In this document: piece after piece, positions 1-13,149 of the stretch | Layout: every line of letters starts with the position of its first letter | Numbering within the stretch: the first letter of the stretch is position 1 | Assembly: GCF_014529535.1 (NCBI RefSeq) | Contig: NW_023503373.1 | Coordinates: 310,001-374,000, forward strand | DNA length: 64,000 bases | Origin: Bradysia coprophila | Lineage: Eukaryota; Arthropoda; Insecta; Diptera; Sciaridae | Direction of reading: 5' to 3' | Translations under genes and position numbers: made by a program | The notes under the pieces: generated by a model | Told to the model about the DNA's origin: nothing | Databases searched by the model: none | What the model saw: the letters and a program-made list of their open reading frames with translations, nothing else

Positions 1-538
1 GTTGACAGAATCATTATAAAGAGCGCAACTACATAAATTTTCCTTGGACAACTGTTATCATTTCCCGCTTTACATTTCAAAAAAAAAGATTGTGGATTTG
101 AGCTCTATTTCACAGGACTCTCAATGATTGACTCTGTCGGCAAGTCGGTCACTTCTATCACTTCATCGAACAATATTTTCATGGACGATCGAAAATGTAA
201 TTTCCTAACAAATAATTTTGATTTTTAAATTTCGTATCTCAATAGACCGTGCTATCGCTGATTTTTGCGGTAGTGACGATAACAATTACCACAATCTATC
301 GAATACCACATTTTCTTACGAACGCTAACTGTGGAGCACATAAAACAGAAGAAAGACTTACCATTGCGAATCAGCACTCATGAAAGAAAACTATCACTTC
401 AAGTAAAAGTGTTTCTAATGACAGCTACCAAATAGAATACTACTTTGTATGAAAATTTGTTTCGACTTTTTTTTCAGTGCTGAAAATTGTTCGATACACT
501 GTCGAGTTTCAGTACTGTATTAGTTATTTAAATCACAT

Positions 539-682
539 GGGTCGAAAAACGATTTTTAAAAATTCGAGGTGTATGCGTGTTTGTGAACCGAGGTTTACCG
601 AGGTTCACAATCGCATTCGAATGTTACAATACCCTCGAGGCTCACACATACACCTCGAATTTTTAAAAATCTTTTTCGACCC
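539..682. repeat. Foldback MITE
   Basis: The two ends are inverted copies starting GGGTCGAAAAA and running about 37 bp, through an AT-rich stretch and a GAGGTGTATG motif. The centre is also partly self-complementary (GTGAACCGAGG against CCGAGGTTCAC). No clear target-site duplication is visible. Confidence 0.75.
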
Positions 683-957
683 GAGTCATTTAATGGCTTT
701 TACATTCGCCTTTCATCGAAAATCACGAAAAACACCAAAAATTATCAATTTAATCGAAAACTAAGCACCAAACAAACACAAAATATGTCGATCACTTCAA
801 TAGCACACAAAAATATTGCAACAACACGACAACGATTCTTGACAGCATTCGTTTTTGAAGAGAGAGAAGTCTCTCAGTTTGCTATGTCTACTACAATTAT
901 GATCGATTTGTATCATATACACGGCGCTTTCCAGTTTGTTAACTCTAGGTTAACAAT

Positions 958-1017
958 TTCCAATATTTCATCCCTAGAGATTACAAATTCCAATATTTCA
1001 TCCCTAGAGATTACAAA
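958..1017. repeat. Perfect 30-bp tandem duplication
   Basis: Two identical adjacent 30-bp units (958-987 and 988-1017), each containing CATCCCTAGAGATTACAAA. There is no third copy. Confidence 0.9.
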
Positions 1018-1194
1018 TTTGTCTATGTGTTAGCGGTGAACATTTTGACATTTTCTAAATATGCGAATTCGATTTAAAGTCGTATTTTCGATGGAAGGCG
1101 AATGTAAAGATCATTTTCATGTGTCGGGGCCGAAAATGAGGGAGTTTCGATATTTTTCACAGGTTTTCGACCCCTTACATGAAAATTTTTTTGA

Positions 1195-1300
1195 GTATCT
1201 GTTTTGGACGATTGATTTTAGGCACTTTCGCATGTAGCCCTCACTTCGTTCGGGCTACAACAAGCGAAATTGCCTAAAAACAATCGTCCAAAACAGATAC
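1195..1300. repeat. Foldback element
   Basis: Ends GTATCTGTTTTGGACGATTG and its complement flank a short centre containing TTCGTTCGGGCTACAA. Half-copies of the same family occur at about 60676-60712 and 60810-60868. Confidence 0.75.
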
Positions 1301-2573
1301 ACAAATAACTATTTCATGACTTTGTAAACGTCAGACATATCCCAACTGTCAGACATGTCGAAAATATCGAATGAATTGAACGAACGATTTTCATATAAAA
1401 ATCAGTAAATTGAACGCAGTTAACGTCAATTGGTTGAGGTTAAGGACTACTTGACGAAAAATTAAGTGGAGTTACGTTGACAAGTACCGTATAATGAAAA
1501 TGATCTATTTAGAGTACCACTCATGCTTGAAGTGCACGACACTAAATAGTAACGGACTCCGGTGACACTGCTGAGCTGTTTTTTGTGAAAAACGTTGTAT
1601 TTACCTTGCTACGTGTTGGCCACAATCAACACTCTCGAAATGCAGCTCCCAACTTTTCTTCCCTCGTTAAACAAATAACTATTTCTTATGATCATTCAAA
1701 TTTGCGAGCTACTTAACCAAACGTTTTTTAATGAAAATGGAATGCATTAAGCCAGATAAAATGTCAAAAATCTTCAAATTTATCCGCTTTCTTTCGAATT
1801 AAATATTGGTGGAGGCTCTAAAAATCTGATGTATCCACCACATCATTTTTGTGCATCAACGTCCAAGCGATTATTAACATAAGACTGAACTCGAACTGTC
1901 TTTATGTTTTTCTGATTTCGACGTTGTTCATTGATTTTACTTTCAGGATTTGTTCATACCATCGGAATAAAAAAATCACAAATTTTCAATTCAATCTACA
2001 AAGTTTATTATTGAAAGATAAGAATTTAGAGTTACATCGATGGTTGATTTTTGAAACAAAAACTGTGCATGACAACAACCGACAGTAACATTCATTTTTT
2101 CAATTTTTTGTTCTTTAAAATAGTACAACAGTTCACTGTTATCCATAAGAGTGCTGACTGATTAGCCTAGCTTAGCATCACTGATTCCTTGTTAGTCTGG
2201 TAAAAAAGGACCAAACGTTTACAGCTTCGTTTCTCTTTAAATTGAAGTGGAACTATCGCGACTCTGTCGCTAGACTCTCAATAGAGAAAATTGTGTTCTT
2301 AAACTTATATGCTAATATAGGGCCTTCTTTGGTGAATGAGATGTTTCCAGCCATGATCTCGAGGTACTAGCATGCGTTAGGAAAAGTACCTATAGCATAG
2401 CCAGCTTTTTCCTACATTCCAAAGATTGAGAACCTCCCTCCATACAAAGAGACAGAAAAAAAAACTTTTGGGCAGACTGCGCCAAAAACTGAGTGGAAAA
2501 CAATGCAATCTGGTCCTTATTTACTAATTTGAAACGTACTTCAATAATGAATCAAACACAAATTACAAATGAT

Positions 2574-5500
2574 TCACTTTGTGTAAGAATATTGAAATAG
2601 TGCAGCTGAAGGTGTGCGTAGCGGAATCAATCTTTGTACTCCATCTTCTCCTTTGACAACCATATATTCTCGTCCATTTATGTATTGAGTATTTTTGTTT
2701 TCCGTTTCTGATAAGGTCCAGATATTATCTTTGCGACTTCGATTATATAACGTTGCATAAGCTGGTGGTGGTGTAATAGTAAGAGCATCTGATTTATTGG
2801 CTTTTTTCGCATACGGATCTTTGATATTGTGGCCTTTCTGACGGTTTAGAAGGATTCTGAAGAGTATCTAGAAGAGTTTGGTAACATTGTTGATCATTTC
2901 ATTGAACTTAACGAATTTATATCGGCCAATTTACCTCCGTCAAAAATATAACAGCACCGGTACCGAAGCCAGCCAGCATTATCTGATAAGTCATCAACAA
3001 ATCTCCGTTTCTCAATTGCCTCTCCGTGCCACCTAAATTTTGTGGACAAATCTCAGCCTTCGGCAATTCTTCCCACAACATATACTTTACAATTCCTGAC
3101 TCGACAAGATGTAGAAGTCTATGGTAAATGAAAACTGTTAATTGTTTTGTGCAATTATTTTGGATGAGTTTTCTCATACTCGGGATCGAAAAGACTGCTC
3201 CAGGCCGAATTTTTGGGATAAGCAAATGCCCGTTTACGTGTCATAAAGGGCTTGGTAGCAATAGCGAATGGACAGTGCGCTTTTTCTTCGATACTGATGG
3301 TTTTGCGGCGCTTATAATCCTCGTAAATTAGATGGTTCATAGCAGGTCGATCTCTGATAAAGACGTAGTTTTCCTTTTGAACGTAGCTGAAAGGAATTTA
3401 TAAAAAAGAAGTAACTTTTTGTAAGAATGTCATCTTTTATCTACAGCGAATTCAAAAATAAATAATAGGCTCTGGCTACTGGGGCCTCTTACAGGTCATC
3501 TTCAAGTACGTTTGAAACGCCATCCACGTTGAGAAATAATATCCCCGTTATTAAAATTCATACAAATCAATACCCTCTCTAGCAACCTAATTTGCCTAAT
3601 TTACCCAGTCGCTGAAATGATCGGTTTTTCGGTTTTTCACTCTAAAGACTTCGAATTATATTTGTCTCACTCGCACTTATGGCAATTCCAAGTGAATGGT
3701 AAAGAAATTAGTCAACAGTATATGATTCTACAACAAGCAAAGGAATAATGTGGTATTTTGGCAGCGTCAAAACGACGTTTGTTTGCTAGGGAGGGTATTG
3801 TGTAAATGGATGAATGAACGAAACTAAAGTGAGCTTACGGATGAAAGTACCTGTTTCGGTTATATATCGTTATATATGACATTACCTCAACACTATAATA
3901 TCTACCTTGAAAAACACTTCGATCAAAAGAAGTAATAGATTCGACGCAATGATATTGCTGACATGAGAAAATACTTCCATTGAAGAAGTAACACATGATA
4001 ATGATATTATTGACATGTTTGCTAATAAACGAGAAAGTTTAAATACGTGACAAACGTTTGTCAACACGAAAATCTATACATTTTCACCGGAAAAAATGTT
4101 TCCGAGACCTCATTGACAAGATCTCACCACATACTCTTATCATCGCTGTCGCTGACATGTATATCAACTCGTTGTTATTGTCAAACTTACCGTTCTAATG
4201 TTGCTACATCATCATTTGTCTCTGTGAAAACACCACGTTTCTTTTCAACCATTTTCAATAGTTGGCTGAGGGCTTCATTTCTCTGAAAATAAAACGAATT
4301 GACTGATAACGCAATTCCAACAGAAGAAGAACGAGTGTCTGAATTTCAAATACAAATCACAACAAACAATAAATCATCATCTTTTCTCCGACTGTAAATA
4401 ATCCACTAAAATTCTAATAATTCCACTCAATATGCAAAAGAAATCCATTTTATCCATTCACTCATTTGTAACATATTACCATCACACCCGTTTTTGCATT
4501 CACTCAATAATAACACTGATTCTTACATTTTTGATAGCATATTCAACTCCACTGCCGCGTTGAGCGACAAAATATTTGTTGTTGCTAATGATATCATTTA
4601 CATCGTTGATTGGTAAAGTAAATTTGGATAGAGTTAAAAATGCAGTTAAATTTGCGGTGTAAAAAGATGTTAGTATTGTGATAAAAATCCACCACGTAGC
4701 AAATAGTAGACGTGTTGAATCTGTAAACAAATAAGATTGCATTCAGTTTTGTTAGTCAAATACGATCATGATTTTGTATGTTTGAGGCTGTTTATCACGA
4801 TGGTAGATAGAACTAATTTTCGGCTTGGAATCTTGGAAATGAGAAAAAAGAGAGTTTTCATCACTCAATTACTTATTACAATCTTCCTGGATTTTTAGAG
4901 GAAATAGTATTTTACATGCTACATGCGTCGAAAACCGTACTTTTCATGTTTAAAGCACTTCTTTCAACGCCCTCAGCATGTAAAATCCATTACATAACTC
5001 GGGATAAAAATGAAAAGTCTCGTTTTCGTGTGTTTATTGACCTCGGCTTAGCCTAGGATCAACAGTATTCACACGAAAACTTCTACTTTTCATCTTTTTA
5101 TCCCTAGTCATGTAAAATACTATTACAAAACTGGGGTAAAAAGATGAAAAGTAGAAGTTTTCGTGTGAATTTTGTTGATCCGTGGCGAAGCCGAGGTCAA
5201 TAAACACACAAAAAACGAGATTTTTCATTTTTATCCTGAGTTATGTAATGGAATTTACATGCTGAGGGCTTCGAAAGAAGTGCTTGAATCATGAAAAGTA
5301 TAGTTCTCGACGCATGTAGCATGTAAAGGTAATTGGATTAGTCGAAATATTTCTTAAAAATGTTAATTGTGAATTGTAAAAAATAAAAAAATAAAAATAA
5401 AAAGGTTTGCAGAATTCGAACCAACGTTACAAGAAATTAACTGATCAACAACCCTATGCCTTAGCCGACTCGGCCACAGAAGCTGATAGATAATGTCACG

Positions 5501-8500
5501 TTTCATTGTTATAGTTTAACAACAAATTTACAATCACATCTGATTACAATAAATTGTTCGATGAGAGTTGAGAGGACAGATCCATCTGTGACAATTATTT
5601 GGCCTTACTTAACAATCGTGTGCATATACATAACTTCTAAAATGACTACTTGCACATATTTCATTCGTTGAGGACAATACAGTACAATACTATCAAAGTC
5701 TGATTACAATTACATTCGATGGGATGACAGAGCCACTAATAGCATTTATCTGAAAGATGTTGCACCTTCCTCGTCGAACATTAGCATGCAATGCATACAT
5801 GCATACATCAATGTTTCGATTTGTTCTGTCGGGTCTACGTAAATAACATAACATTAGGCTTTGTGGGTTGTGATATGAATAATAATATAATCTACGGCAT
5901 CGCAAGCAACTTTGTCGTAGTTAGTTAGCGCGTTATCCTGTAGATTAATATTTTAATGTTCTGCCTCAGGTTCGAATAAGATAATTTTTTTTATCCAATA
6001 ATTGCATAAATAACGGACACCGTTCCTCCAGATTTTCATAATTGTGTACCATTTTCAAATACCTTCAACAGGTCATGCCCACTTTGTTCAGAAAAGGCCA
6101 CTCACGGTGGACATCATTAATGAACAGACTTATGGGCTAACTCGATATTGCAATTTTGCGTCACTCTCCTGTATGTGGTGGTCACAAAACATTATCTGAC
6201 AAATTCGTTTAAAGTACAGAAAAATCCACTTAACAAATAAGTTCAACAATCTTTATCCTTTTAGTTCAGTGAAATCATTGCTGCTATTCAATGAATTTCA
6301 TTTTTCGATACGATGATCGTTAGTCACAATTTTTTCGATTTCGATAAAGTTTTGCGACCACATGAGAGTGACGCAAAACTAATTAATTGAATGTTTGAAA
6401 CGCCTAGGAAGAAGAAATATCAATTCTAAAATAACTTCGTAAAAGTAAAGTGAATACTAGTTAAGAGTTTTTTAAGAGAACTATGGTCAATTGTGAAATG
6501 CTGCCCTTTAAAAGAAACAAAGTTAAAAAGCAGGAACTGTAACCATTTACCTCTTTACTCCACATCGTTTTATATGTAAGATCGAAGATTAGTGTCAAGT
6601 TGTCTGCTTAACAGATTGAAATCTTATTTCATTTGTGACACACATTTAGTCATTAAACGATTCATTAGCCGGAGCTCATCAGGTAAATTGTCGTCGTTAT
6701 CGATAATAGATGATAATATATAGATGACCGTAAAAGGTTTTTCTAATTGATAGCGGAATCACTTGTAATTTATTCCATTTGATTTTCACCGTGAACGTAA
6801 TACATTGCAAACAAAGGGCTGTCCGCAGACAGGGGAAAACATTTGAGGAAGCTGTGCAGAACTATTTTACAAGACAGCTGAATATTATGTTCCGCATATA
6901 TGTACATTTTACATACTGACCACACTAAGTGCAGCTAAGATGTACATTGTACTGCTATATGTTAACAATTGTACTTGTCCCGAATTTGTACAGTGTAGTG
7001 CAGTACATTTTTCGTGGTAGTTGAACAGTACTATTGTACTGTTAAACCGTCTATTGAGCTATAATATGTACAAGTTAGATGAGAATGATGCCCTGCTCGC
7101 TCAACTGAATATAAATGCATTTTAGTTGTAAGTCTATAAAGCTACGTTACACATCTGTACTTGTCCCGCTTCAAAAAAATGTTCAGCTGTGCTGAAAATA
7201 ATTTTTTTGGGTGGAGGTGAGAAATTTGTGAAATCACGACAGAGTAAAGTTAACCAGGCAGGAGCGCTGATCGCAGATTTGACTAGGGACCTGAATAATC
7301 TAGTAGCCCCATATTTTTTGCGAATAAAATTTTTCAATTTATGTCAGTGTTCATTTGAGTTCATTTTCATACAGTATATTAGGTCCCTTATTTGACGTTT
7401 CGAAAATGAACCGCTCCTGCCTGGCTTATTTTACTCTTTCGTGGTGAAATCAATTTGAACGATGTGAAGTTATTGGAGTACTTGTCTTTGCCTTTTATTG
7501 ATATTTGAGATGTAATGATGTGTGATATCCTGTTGATAAATGGTTAAATAAGTTTAAATGCAATTAGTGTGAAAGGTGAATGATAATTGTCACCAAGTCG
7601 TGATGAAACTCTACATTAAAATAGAGAATCAAATTCGAGGGCATGTGTTAACCACAATTCTTATCATCAACCATCAAATCGTTGAAAACACAAATTAATA
7701 ATAATTCTATATGGGAGATATATAAAACTTCAAATGAATTAAAATTAAATATTCAAAATGTATGTAAGTGACCTTGACTGCTTTATGATAAAACTTCCCC
7801 GATTGTAAATAATCATAGTAATGTATTGCATCAAGCTCGCTCATGATCATTAATTTTATTCATGATATATTGATATAATGGCTCATGGAAATGAGCTTCG
7901 TAATAATATGCAATTCAGGGGGAAAAAACTGTTATGTACGCGTCTGTGTCAACGAATCGATAATAAAGACAGAAAAAAAGCTTTTCATACAAAATGGACA
8001 GCTTTCATTGAATATATTATGATGCGAGAGCAAATATTGAATTGGACATAACATAATATTTTCAATGTTATGGGTGTAGTTCAGTTCAAGCAACTAAAAA
8101 CTAAATTTAGAGTTGAACTTTTGATTGGATATCGTCATTGATTGGGGTAGGCTGTAATTTCTATAATGACATTCGGTGAAGAGCAATGATTCTTATTTAC
8201 AATTGATTTAGAGTTTTGGGACAGTCTAGGCTATACATGAGTAGTCAGAGTACTTCGAGAAATACCGGGATTTTAGGGACAACAATAATTCGAGAAAATC
8301 TTTTAAAAACGGCTGAACGCGTACTTATGAACTTTCACTAATCTTTACTTGAATCTCGTTGATATGGTCTTATGATTTTTGATGGAAAAGTGTATCGGAA
8401 ATCTGACAAGTGCATTCGTCAGATTGAGTATCTTCACTAAATGGCTTACTTTTAGCGAGACTTTTAGTTTCTGTTAGGTAGCGAAGGAACACATTTTCAA

Positions 8501-9903
8501 TAAAACTTGACACTCCGTGAATATGCGATACATTCCTCTATCAAAAATCAAATTCCAAAGCCTCAATGAAAAACGTAATCGCTCAATTTTATGTTTGCTA
8601 CAGGCGCGCCTGCTCATAATCCGCCCCTGCTTCCTTAGTTTTATCAAAAGCATTGCTATTAGAGATTTTTGGCCCGAGCTCATCGTCGTTTTTGTCGTTG
8701 TGGTCGAAAACCGACCCACTTCGTTAAGGAACTTCATAATTTAACTAAAAACTACTTTAAAACTCACCTGCGACTGGTGATAAAGTGCTGCCTTGTTTCA
8801 TGAGAGCACCATACACGAACCACACACAATTTGGTAGTGCATACACTTTTTGAGAATTGTCACGAGTCAAATTATTCCGTACAATTATCAGGCCATATAT
8901 AATCGGTCCGACGGCAAACAGCGAAACGAATATCAAAATCCAAACATTTCGATTGAATGGAGCCAATAGACCAGATCCAGTGGCCGATTCGGCTGGACGC
9001 TTCATTATCATCATCCATTCTCCTTCATCCAGAGTCGTTGTCGAATAGTCCACGTACAGGCGAGCGTCAGAAATGACTGGGAGGAACGCTGCGACCATGT
9101 CAGCACCCTAAATTTTAATCCACACATTAGGAACTTTATAGTTTGTTGTTGATCAGTATTTGTTGCTTGAAAAAGCGATGTCAGAAACGAGGAAGCAGAA
9201 AAAAATCGAAGAAAAATGAAAAATATGTGAAAAAAGGATTCATAAATTTCCACTCCTGATTTTAGTGTCGACGCATACGAAAAGTGCGTTTTAAAAGAAA
9301 ACTTTTCACAGTACCGTTTTATTGACTGCTTCAATCAAACTTCCAGTCATATCATCGGTGGACCCAACTTTGTTTACCGGTGGTTCGGTAACGGCATACG
9401 TAAAATTAAATTTGTCTGCCAAAAAATCTAGAATCAGGAAAGCAACGCCCTTGTACCCAAATGTTCCATTCGCATCTTTGTAGCTCAGCGGATAATCCTA
9501 AAGATATAATCACACCATGAACGTTTTCAATTAGTTTTCTATCGATATGCTCTCACTTCTAATGTAATTATATTTAATTTTGAGCCGTTCAACTTCTGAC
9601 GTATTTCATCCAGAGCAAATTCTATGAGAATCAAAAATTTCATTATTTCCGGTCATTTTACTTAAACGCAAATAGTTGAAAGACCTTTTAACTCCTTCGA
9701 ACTGGTCAAATTATTTTCGACGGTATTAAAAGCGAGCTCAGTCGCATTGGGTAACATATATCCCACACAAGTTTCATTTCTGGGTTTAATGCAACTATCA
9801 ATTAGCCAATCAGCCTGACTAGGTGATTTCTCCAAACGAATATAATCACAGGTTATGTTCAAACACAATGAAGTCAAAATCAGGTCAATTCCGCTCATAT
9901 TTA
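2574..9903 (-). CDS. Ionotropic receptor Ir93a (5' incomplete)
   Basis: An insect variant ionotropic glutamate receptor subunit. In Drosophila, Ir93a works with Ir25a in temperature and humidity sensing and sits in the dendritic membrane. Nine exons with matching phases: 9903-9685, 9621-9557, 9497-9315, 9107-8768, 4720-4527, 4282-4191, 3386-3180, 3118-2935, 2867-2574. They give 591 residues. In order these are the end of the amino-terminal domain, ligand-binding S1, M1 (WILIFVSLFAVGPIIY), pore loop (NCVWFVYGALMKQG), M2 with FYTANLTAFL, S2 with LFDPELLHLVESGI, M3 (MLAGFGTGAVIFLTEILF), and a cytoplasmic tail ending SAALFQYSYTK. The match to Ir93a is from memory of the M2 region and tail. The first exon opens at an acceptor with a split codon (xTA), so upstream exons are missing. 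The family is usually near 870 residues, so roughly 280 are not assigned. The 4-kb intron (4721-8767) carries several repeats. The donor after 9685 (G|GTCTTT) is weak but keeps phase. Confidence 0.85.
4911..5327. repeat. Long foldback element in Ir93a intron
   Basis: Arms of about 200 bp run from TTTACATGCTACATGCGTCG to its complement near 5327 and meet around 5116-5136. The inner parts (CACACGAAAACTTCTACTTT against its complement) are nearly identical. No target-site duplication could be fixed. Confidence 0.8.
5385..5990. mobile_element. Two-headed tRNA-like repeat, copy 1
   Basis: The left end is tRNA-like on the minus strand, with A-box-like TGGCCGAGTCGGCTAAGG and B-box-like GGTTCGAATTC. 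The right end is tRNA-like on the plus strand (GTAGTTAGTTAGCGCG, then AGGTTCGAATAA). Both heads read outward into A- or T-rich tails. The interior is unique apart from a relative at 13150-13850. Neither head folds convincingly as a functional tRNA, so SINE-related is the likely class. Confidence 0.5.
7233..7444. repeat. MITE, CCAGGCAGGAGCG family, copy 1
   Basis: Inverted ends of about 26 bp, AGAGTAAAGTTAACCAGGCA on the left, continuing GGAGCG, with the complement on the right. The interior (ATTTATGTCAGTGTTCATTT) matches a second copy at 28822-28979. It lies in the large Ir93a intron. Confidence 0.7.
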
Positions 9904-11816
9904 CTGAATTTCATAATTTAAAAATTTAAGTCAAATGATTCCTTTGGCTGGGCTCAAAGTTACCGAAAGCTTTAAGCTTCAACATCTAACTGAATGAAAC
10001 TGACGAATGTGATGTAAACTTGACCAACATAAAATTTATGGAATATGAAATGTCCATTCTATTGTCTCTTGCATTATGTGACAACGATATAATAAAAAAA
10101 AATTGATTATTTTCCTCCCTCCCATGCATGTGATTTTTATTCATTATTCTTTTTTGTTATTTCGTGTTATTATTACCCCGCCGTCGTCGCTATTTACTTA
10201 CCATTTATAATTAACATTGAAAATATTGTTTATTGCTTGGGCGTTCTAATGTGATCGCGTACGGGGCAAATTGTTCATATGTAATTTTAACATGATATAG
10301 CTAGCAGTAAACACTTCGTGGCTTTAGTTACAGAAACATGTGGTTGTTGATGCATAAAATCGAGTGATGTGACTATAATCGAGTTGAATTATCGAGTATT
10401 TTATTATTGGTATTACTGAGGGTGTGTTGTGCCACCTGATTAATCAGGTAAGACTTCTGAGTTAGCCTTCCATTCTAGCCACTGTGTTATACTAGAACGA
10501 CTACTGACTGCACTGTTATACGCTTTCTATTTGAATACTATTTAAGTGTCCATTCCACTCAACAAAAAGTACTTCGTGAGAAAGCCGTGAGAGAGCGAGC
10601 TGTCAAATAAACAAAGAAAAAATTGAAAAAAATCAATTTTGTCTCTCACACGGAGTCCTTTTTTGGTAAGAGGAAACTAAGCATTAGCCTCAAAACTTAA
10701 GAATGAATTTGCGAAAAGAAAGAGGGTTAAGACTGTTGAAATGAATTTTTTGGCATTTTTTTCCTCCATAATTATTCTTCACCATTTACTAAAAAAAAAT
10801 ACATTCGTCGAGTCTCTACCCACGTATCGTTTGGTATCGTTGGAAAGTAGAGACCCGTAGTAACGAGGTCTGACAGGTTTTTTGTTTTTTAATGGCTTTA
10901 TGGCGGCAGAGGAGCCCTTAGAAGTTCTCCGACGTAGTCAAATTTTCTCAATTTCCTGTCACAACCTTGGACCGACGGCCAACGGCATCCGTAGTATCGT
11001 TGGACTCCTGGTGGACTACTCTCTACTATCCTTTGTCAAACTTGTTTGGTCGCTGCTGTTCAAGAGATTCCGAAACCGAAAACCATATACTGATTTTCAA
11101 TGTCTAGCGCTTCCACACACGGACCTTTCGACCTTTCTTTTGGGTATGTATCACAGCGTCTTTCTAAGCACTACTAACCTGCACACTTCCAATTGAATCG
11201 TCTGTTTATTGGCGAAATAATTCAACTTTTAGTTCACAAATAAATAACCACCCAACAACCAGAAAAAAGTTGTTCCACAAACTTGTCAGGGGAGACTAAC
11301 GATTCTATAGAGCCATCGATCATTCGGATCGGATGTGGCTTGAATCTCAGTTGTTCGATACCTTGGCAAATTCATTCTTAATTTATAATAATTGCCATTG
11401 ACCCGACGAAAGTCGGGTAAATAATTTCATTACTACATACCATTCACCTTACACTTACCGTTTATACTTTTAGCTTTCAATTAAGGATTGATCGATAACT
11501 TATTTTAGTTCAGTTGATGACTGGTGATAATAGAATACCTATAATACCTGTAATTGTGGTATGTGAAGTTGATAAAATTGTTTGACGATTTGTAATTAAT
11601 GTTTTGTATTCTGTGGTTCAATTCTGATTAAGTAATTGTTTTTTTCGATGACCCGACTAATGTATTTATTGTGATGGTGTTGCATCATTATAATTTCATA
11701 TTGGAAATACCTGAGACAAATTATACTTAGGGAAATACATGGAGATGAAAGCGAGGATAAAAGAAACGTGCTCCAATGGAACTCTTAACTGTCACAATTT
11801 TACCTAAAAAGTAAAA

Positions 11817-12083
11817 TATTGAAATATGTTCAGCAACTTCCTTTGTTACTTCCTTTATTTTTAGTAAATTTTCGCTAGAGTTTGATATCAAATCCTTAAC
11901 TTCTTTAGATTTACGTTTCTTTGGGAATAGTTTAATTAATCGAAAAACCCATTGATTGAACGGCTACTTCCTCGATTCGTTGTTCATATTTTGTATGTAA
12001 TATCTGTAATTCTCTAATTGTAGCTATGATAAACGTTGTTCTAAACACTGTAATTTCGTCTTGCTGGATGAATAGGTAATAAA
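11817..12083 (-). pseudogene. Decayed coding-like segment of unknown family
   Basis: Two adjoining minus-strand frames together read like one protein with a single frameshift. The first contains DEITVFRTTFIIATIRELQI and EQRIEEVAVQSMGF. The second contains RLIKLFPKKRKSKEVKDLIS and LLKIKEVTKEVAEHISIF. The lysine and glutamate content and helical look are unlike the surrounding AT-rich filler. No start codon or domain is identified. A remnant of a mobile-element gene is the simplest guess. Confidence 0.3.
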
Positions 12084-12717
12084 ATTGATTCTTTAAACAC
12101 AACCGGTTTGTGAAACTTTACGTGGCCCATGTGGATGGTAAAATCAATGAATTAAATTAAAGTCTTGTGCATGAAACACCTTGAACCTGACTTTGAGGAA
12201 GGTTGAATATGACTATAAATCTACTACTTTGTCGTCCGGAGTCTCAAAAAAGAATTATCTAAGATTTCATGGCTTGCATTCATTCGAGGGAATAAGCATA
12301 ATGATAAGATAACTTAATTGAATTGATTTCTTACAATTCATAGGAGGCAAGAACTTCACCAGTACAAATTATTGGGTCTGTTCCTCCTTTTGATCTAAAT
12401 CTTTTAAACTGATTGTTGTGAAACCTATTTCATTCACTTGCTATAGAAGAATATATTCACAGGTCTGTTGAAGTCATAGAGGTAGACTACCTGGTTGAAG
12501 TTTATTGTTGCTATCGATAACGGATGATAAAGCCATTCGCAAAAGTTAAATTAATGACTTTGAAAACAATCCGTTAAGCTTAGAGATATTGTCGACTATA
12601 GATGTAAACAACTGCTGCTCCTTCTATTCGCTACTAGCCAATTGGAGTTCTACTTTAAAGGATTTGAAATGTCTGATTGTAGCGATTGTAGCTAGATCGA
12701 TCGCAATGTTTACTTAC

Positions 12718-12815
12718 GCAACTTCTGTGAAATTCGAAGACGTTGTATAATACAGTCGAGAAGATAAAGTGATGCATCTGTCTCCTTTGACTTTCTCTCT
12801 CTTTCAAGTCTTCTG
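12718..12815 (-). CDS. Candidate upstream exon, possibly Ir93a N-terminal domain
   Basis: An open segment bounded by a plausible acceptor (TATAG) and a strong donor (C|GTAAGT). It reads LRRLERERKSKETDASLYLL followed by DCIIQRLRISQKL, a helical, protein-like string. It ends with one leftover base (C), which is exactly the phase the first assigned Ir93a exon needs: C plus TA gives Leu. The join is an inference, since I could not compare it with a known Ir93a N-terminal domain. Confidence 0.35.
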
Positions 12816-13149
12816 AGTTCTATACATTTTTAGGATTACCCAGAATGCCCCAAATTAATGTTACGATATAAAAATAACATTTTTATCTAATTCGAAGTGG
12901 ATTGATAATTCCGCTTTCTTTATGATTGATAAAATAAAACAAATTTCGCGTGTCGTTTCATGTGTTATGTGTTATATTCTTAACGGCTTATTTCTACATA
13001 GTACAATGTTCTTACTCTAAAACTCTGATTTCGGGGCTGCAAAAAATCACTACGAAAACAATAAGGCGATTTACATTGTAAATTAATTGAAGAACGGCTT
13101 AATACTGCGGCATAAGTAATTTAATCATCCTGGATTAATTATAATTAAA

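Larger units (their letters stand above)
1..2573. other. Gene-free stretch with foldback elements
   Basis: I see no supportable gene here. The stretch holds a foldback element (539-682), a perfect 30-bp tandem duplication (958-1017), another foldback (1195-1300), and the ends of a dispersed MITE-like repeat (about 393-480 and 1500-1541). The segment 697-720 also reappears inverted at about 1085-1108. The short open frames overlap these repeats and have no recognisable domains. It lies downstream of the Ir93a stop codon. Confidence 0.6.

Noticed and set aside
5404-5486. Functional tRNA-Leu/Ser gene on the minus strand
   Set aside because: A and B boxes are present, but the acceptor stem does not pair and a sibling copy has diverged at the same positions, so it is a repeat head.
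2574-9903. Calling the receptor an NMDA or AMPA-type glutamate receptor
   Set aside because: The M2 region, VESGI block and SAALFQYSYTK tail fit the Ir93a ionotropic receptor better than classical glutamate receptors.
10882-11196. Protein-coding gene or exon
   Set aside because: It is richer in GC than its surroundings, but neither strand gives a recognisable domain or splice-consistent exon.
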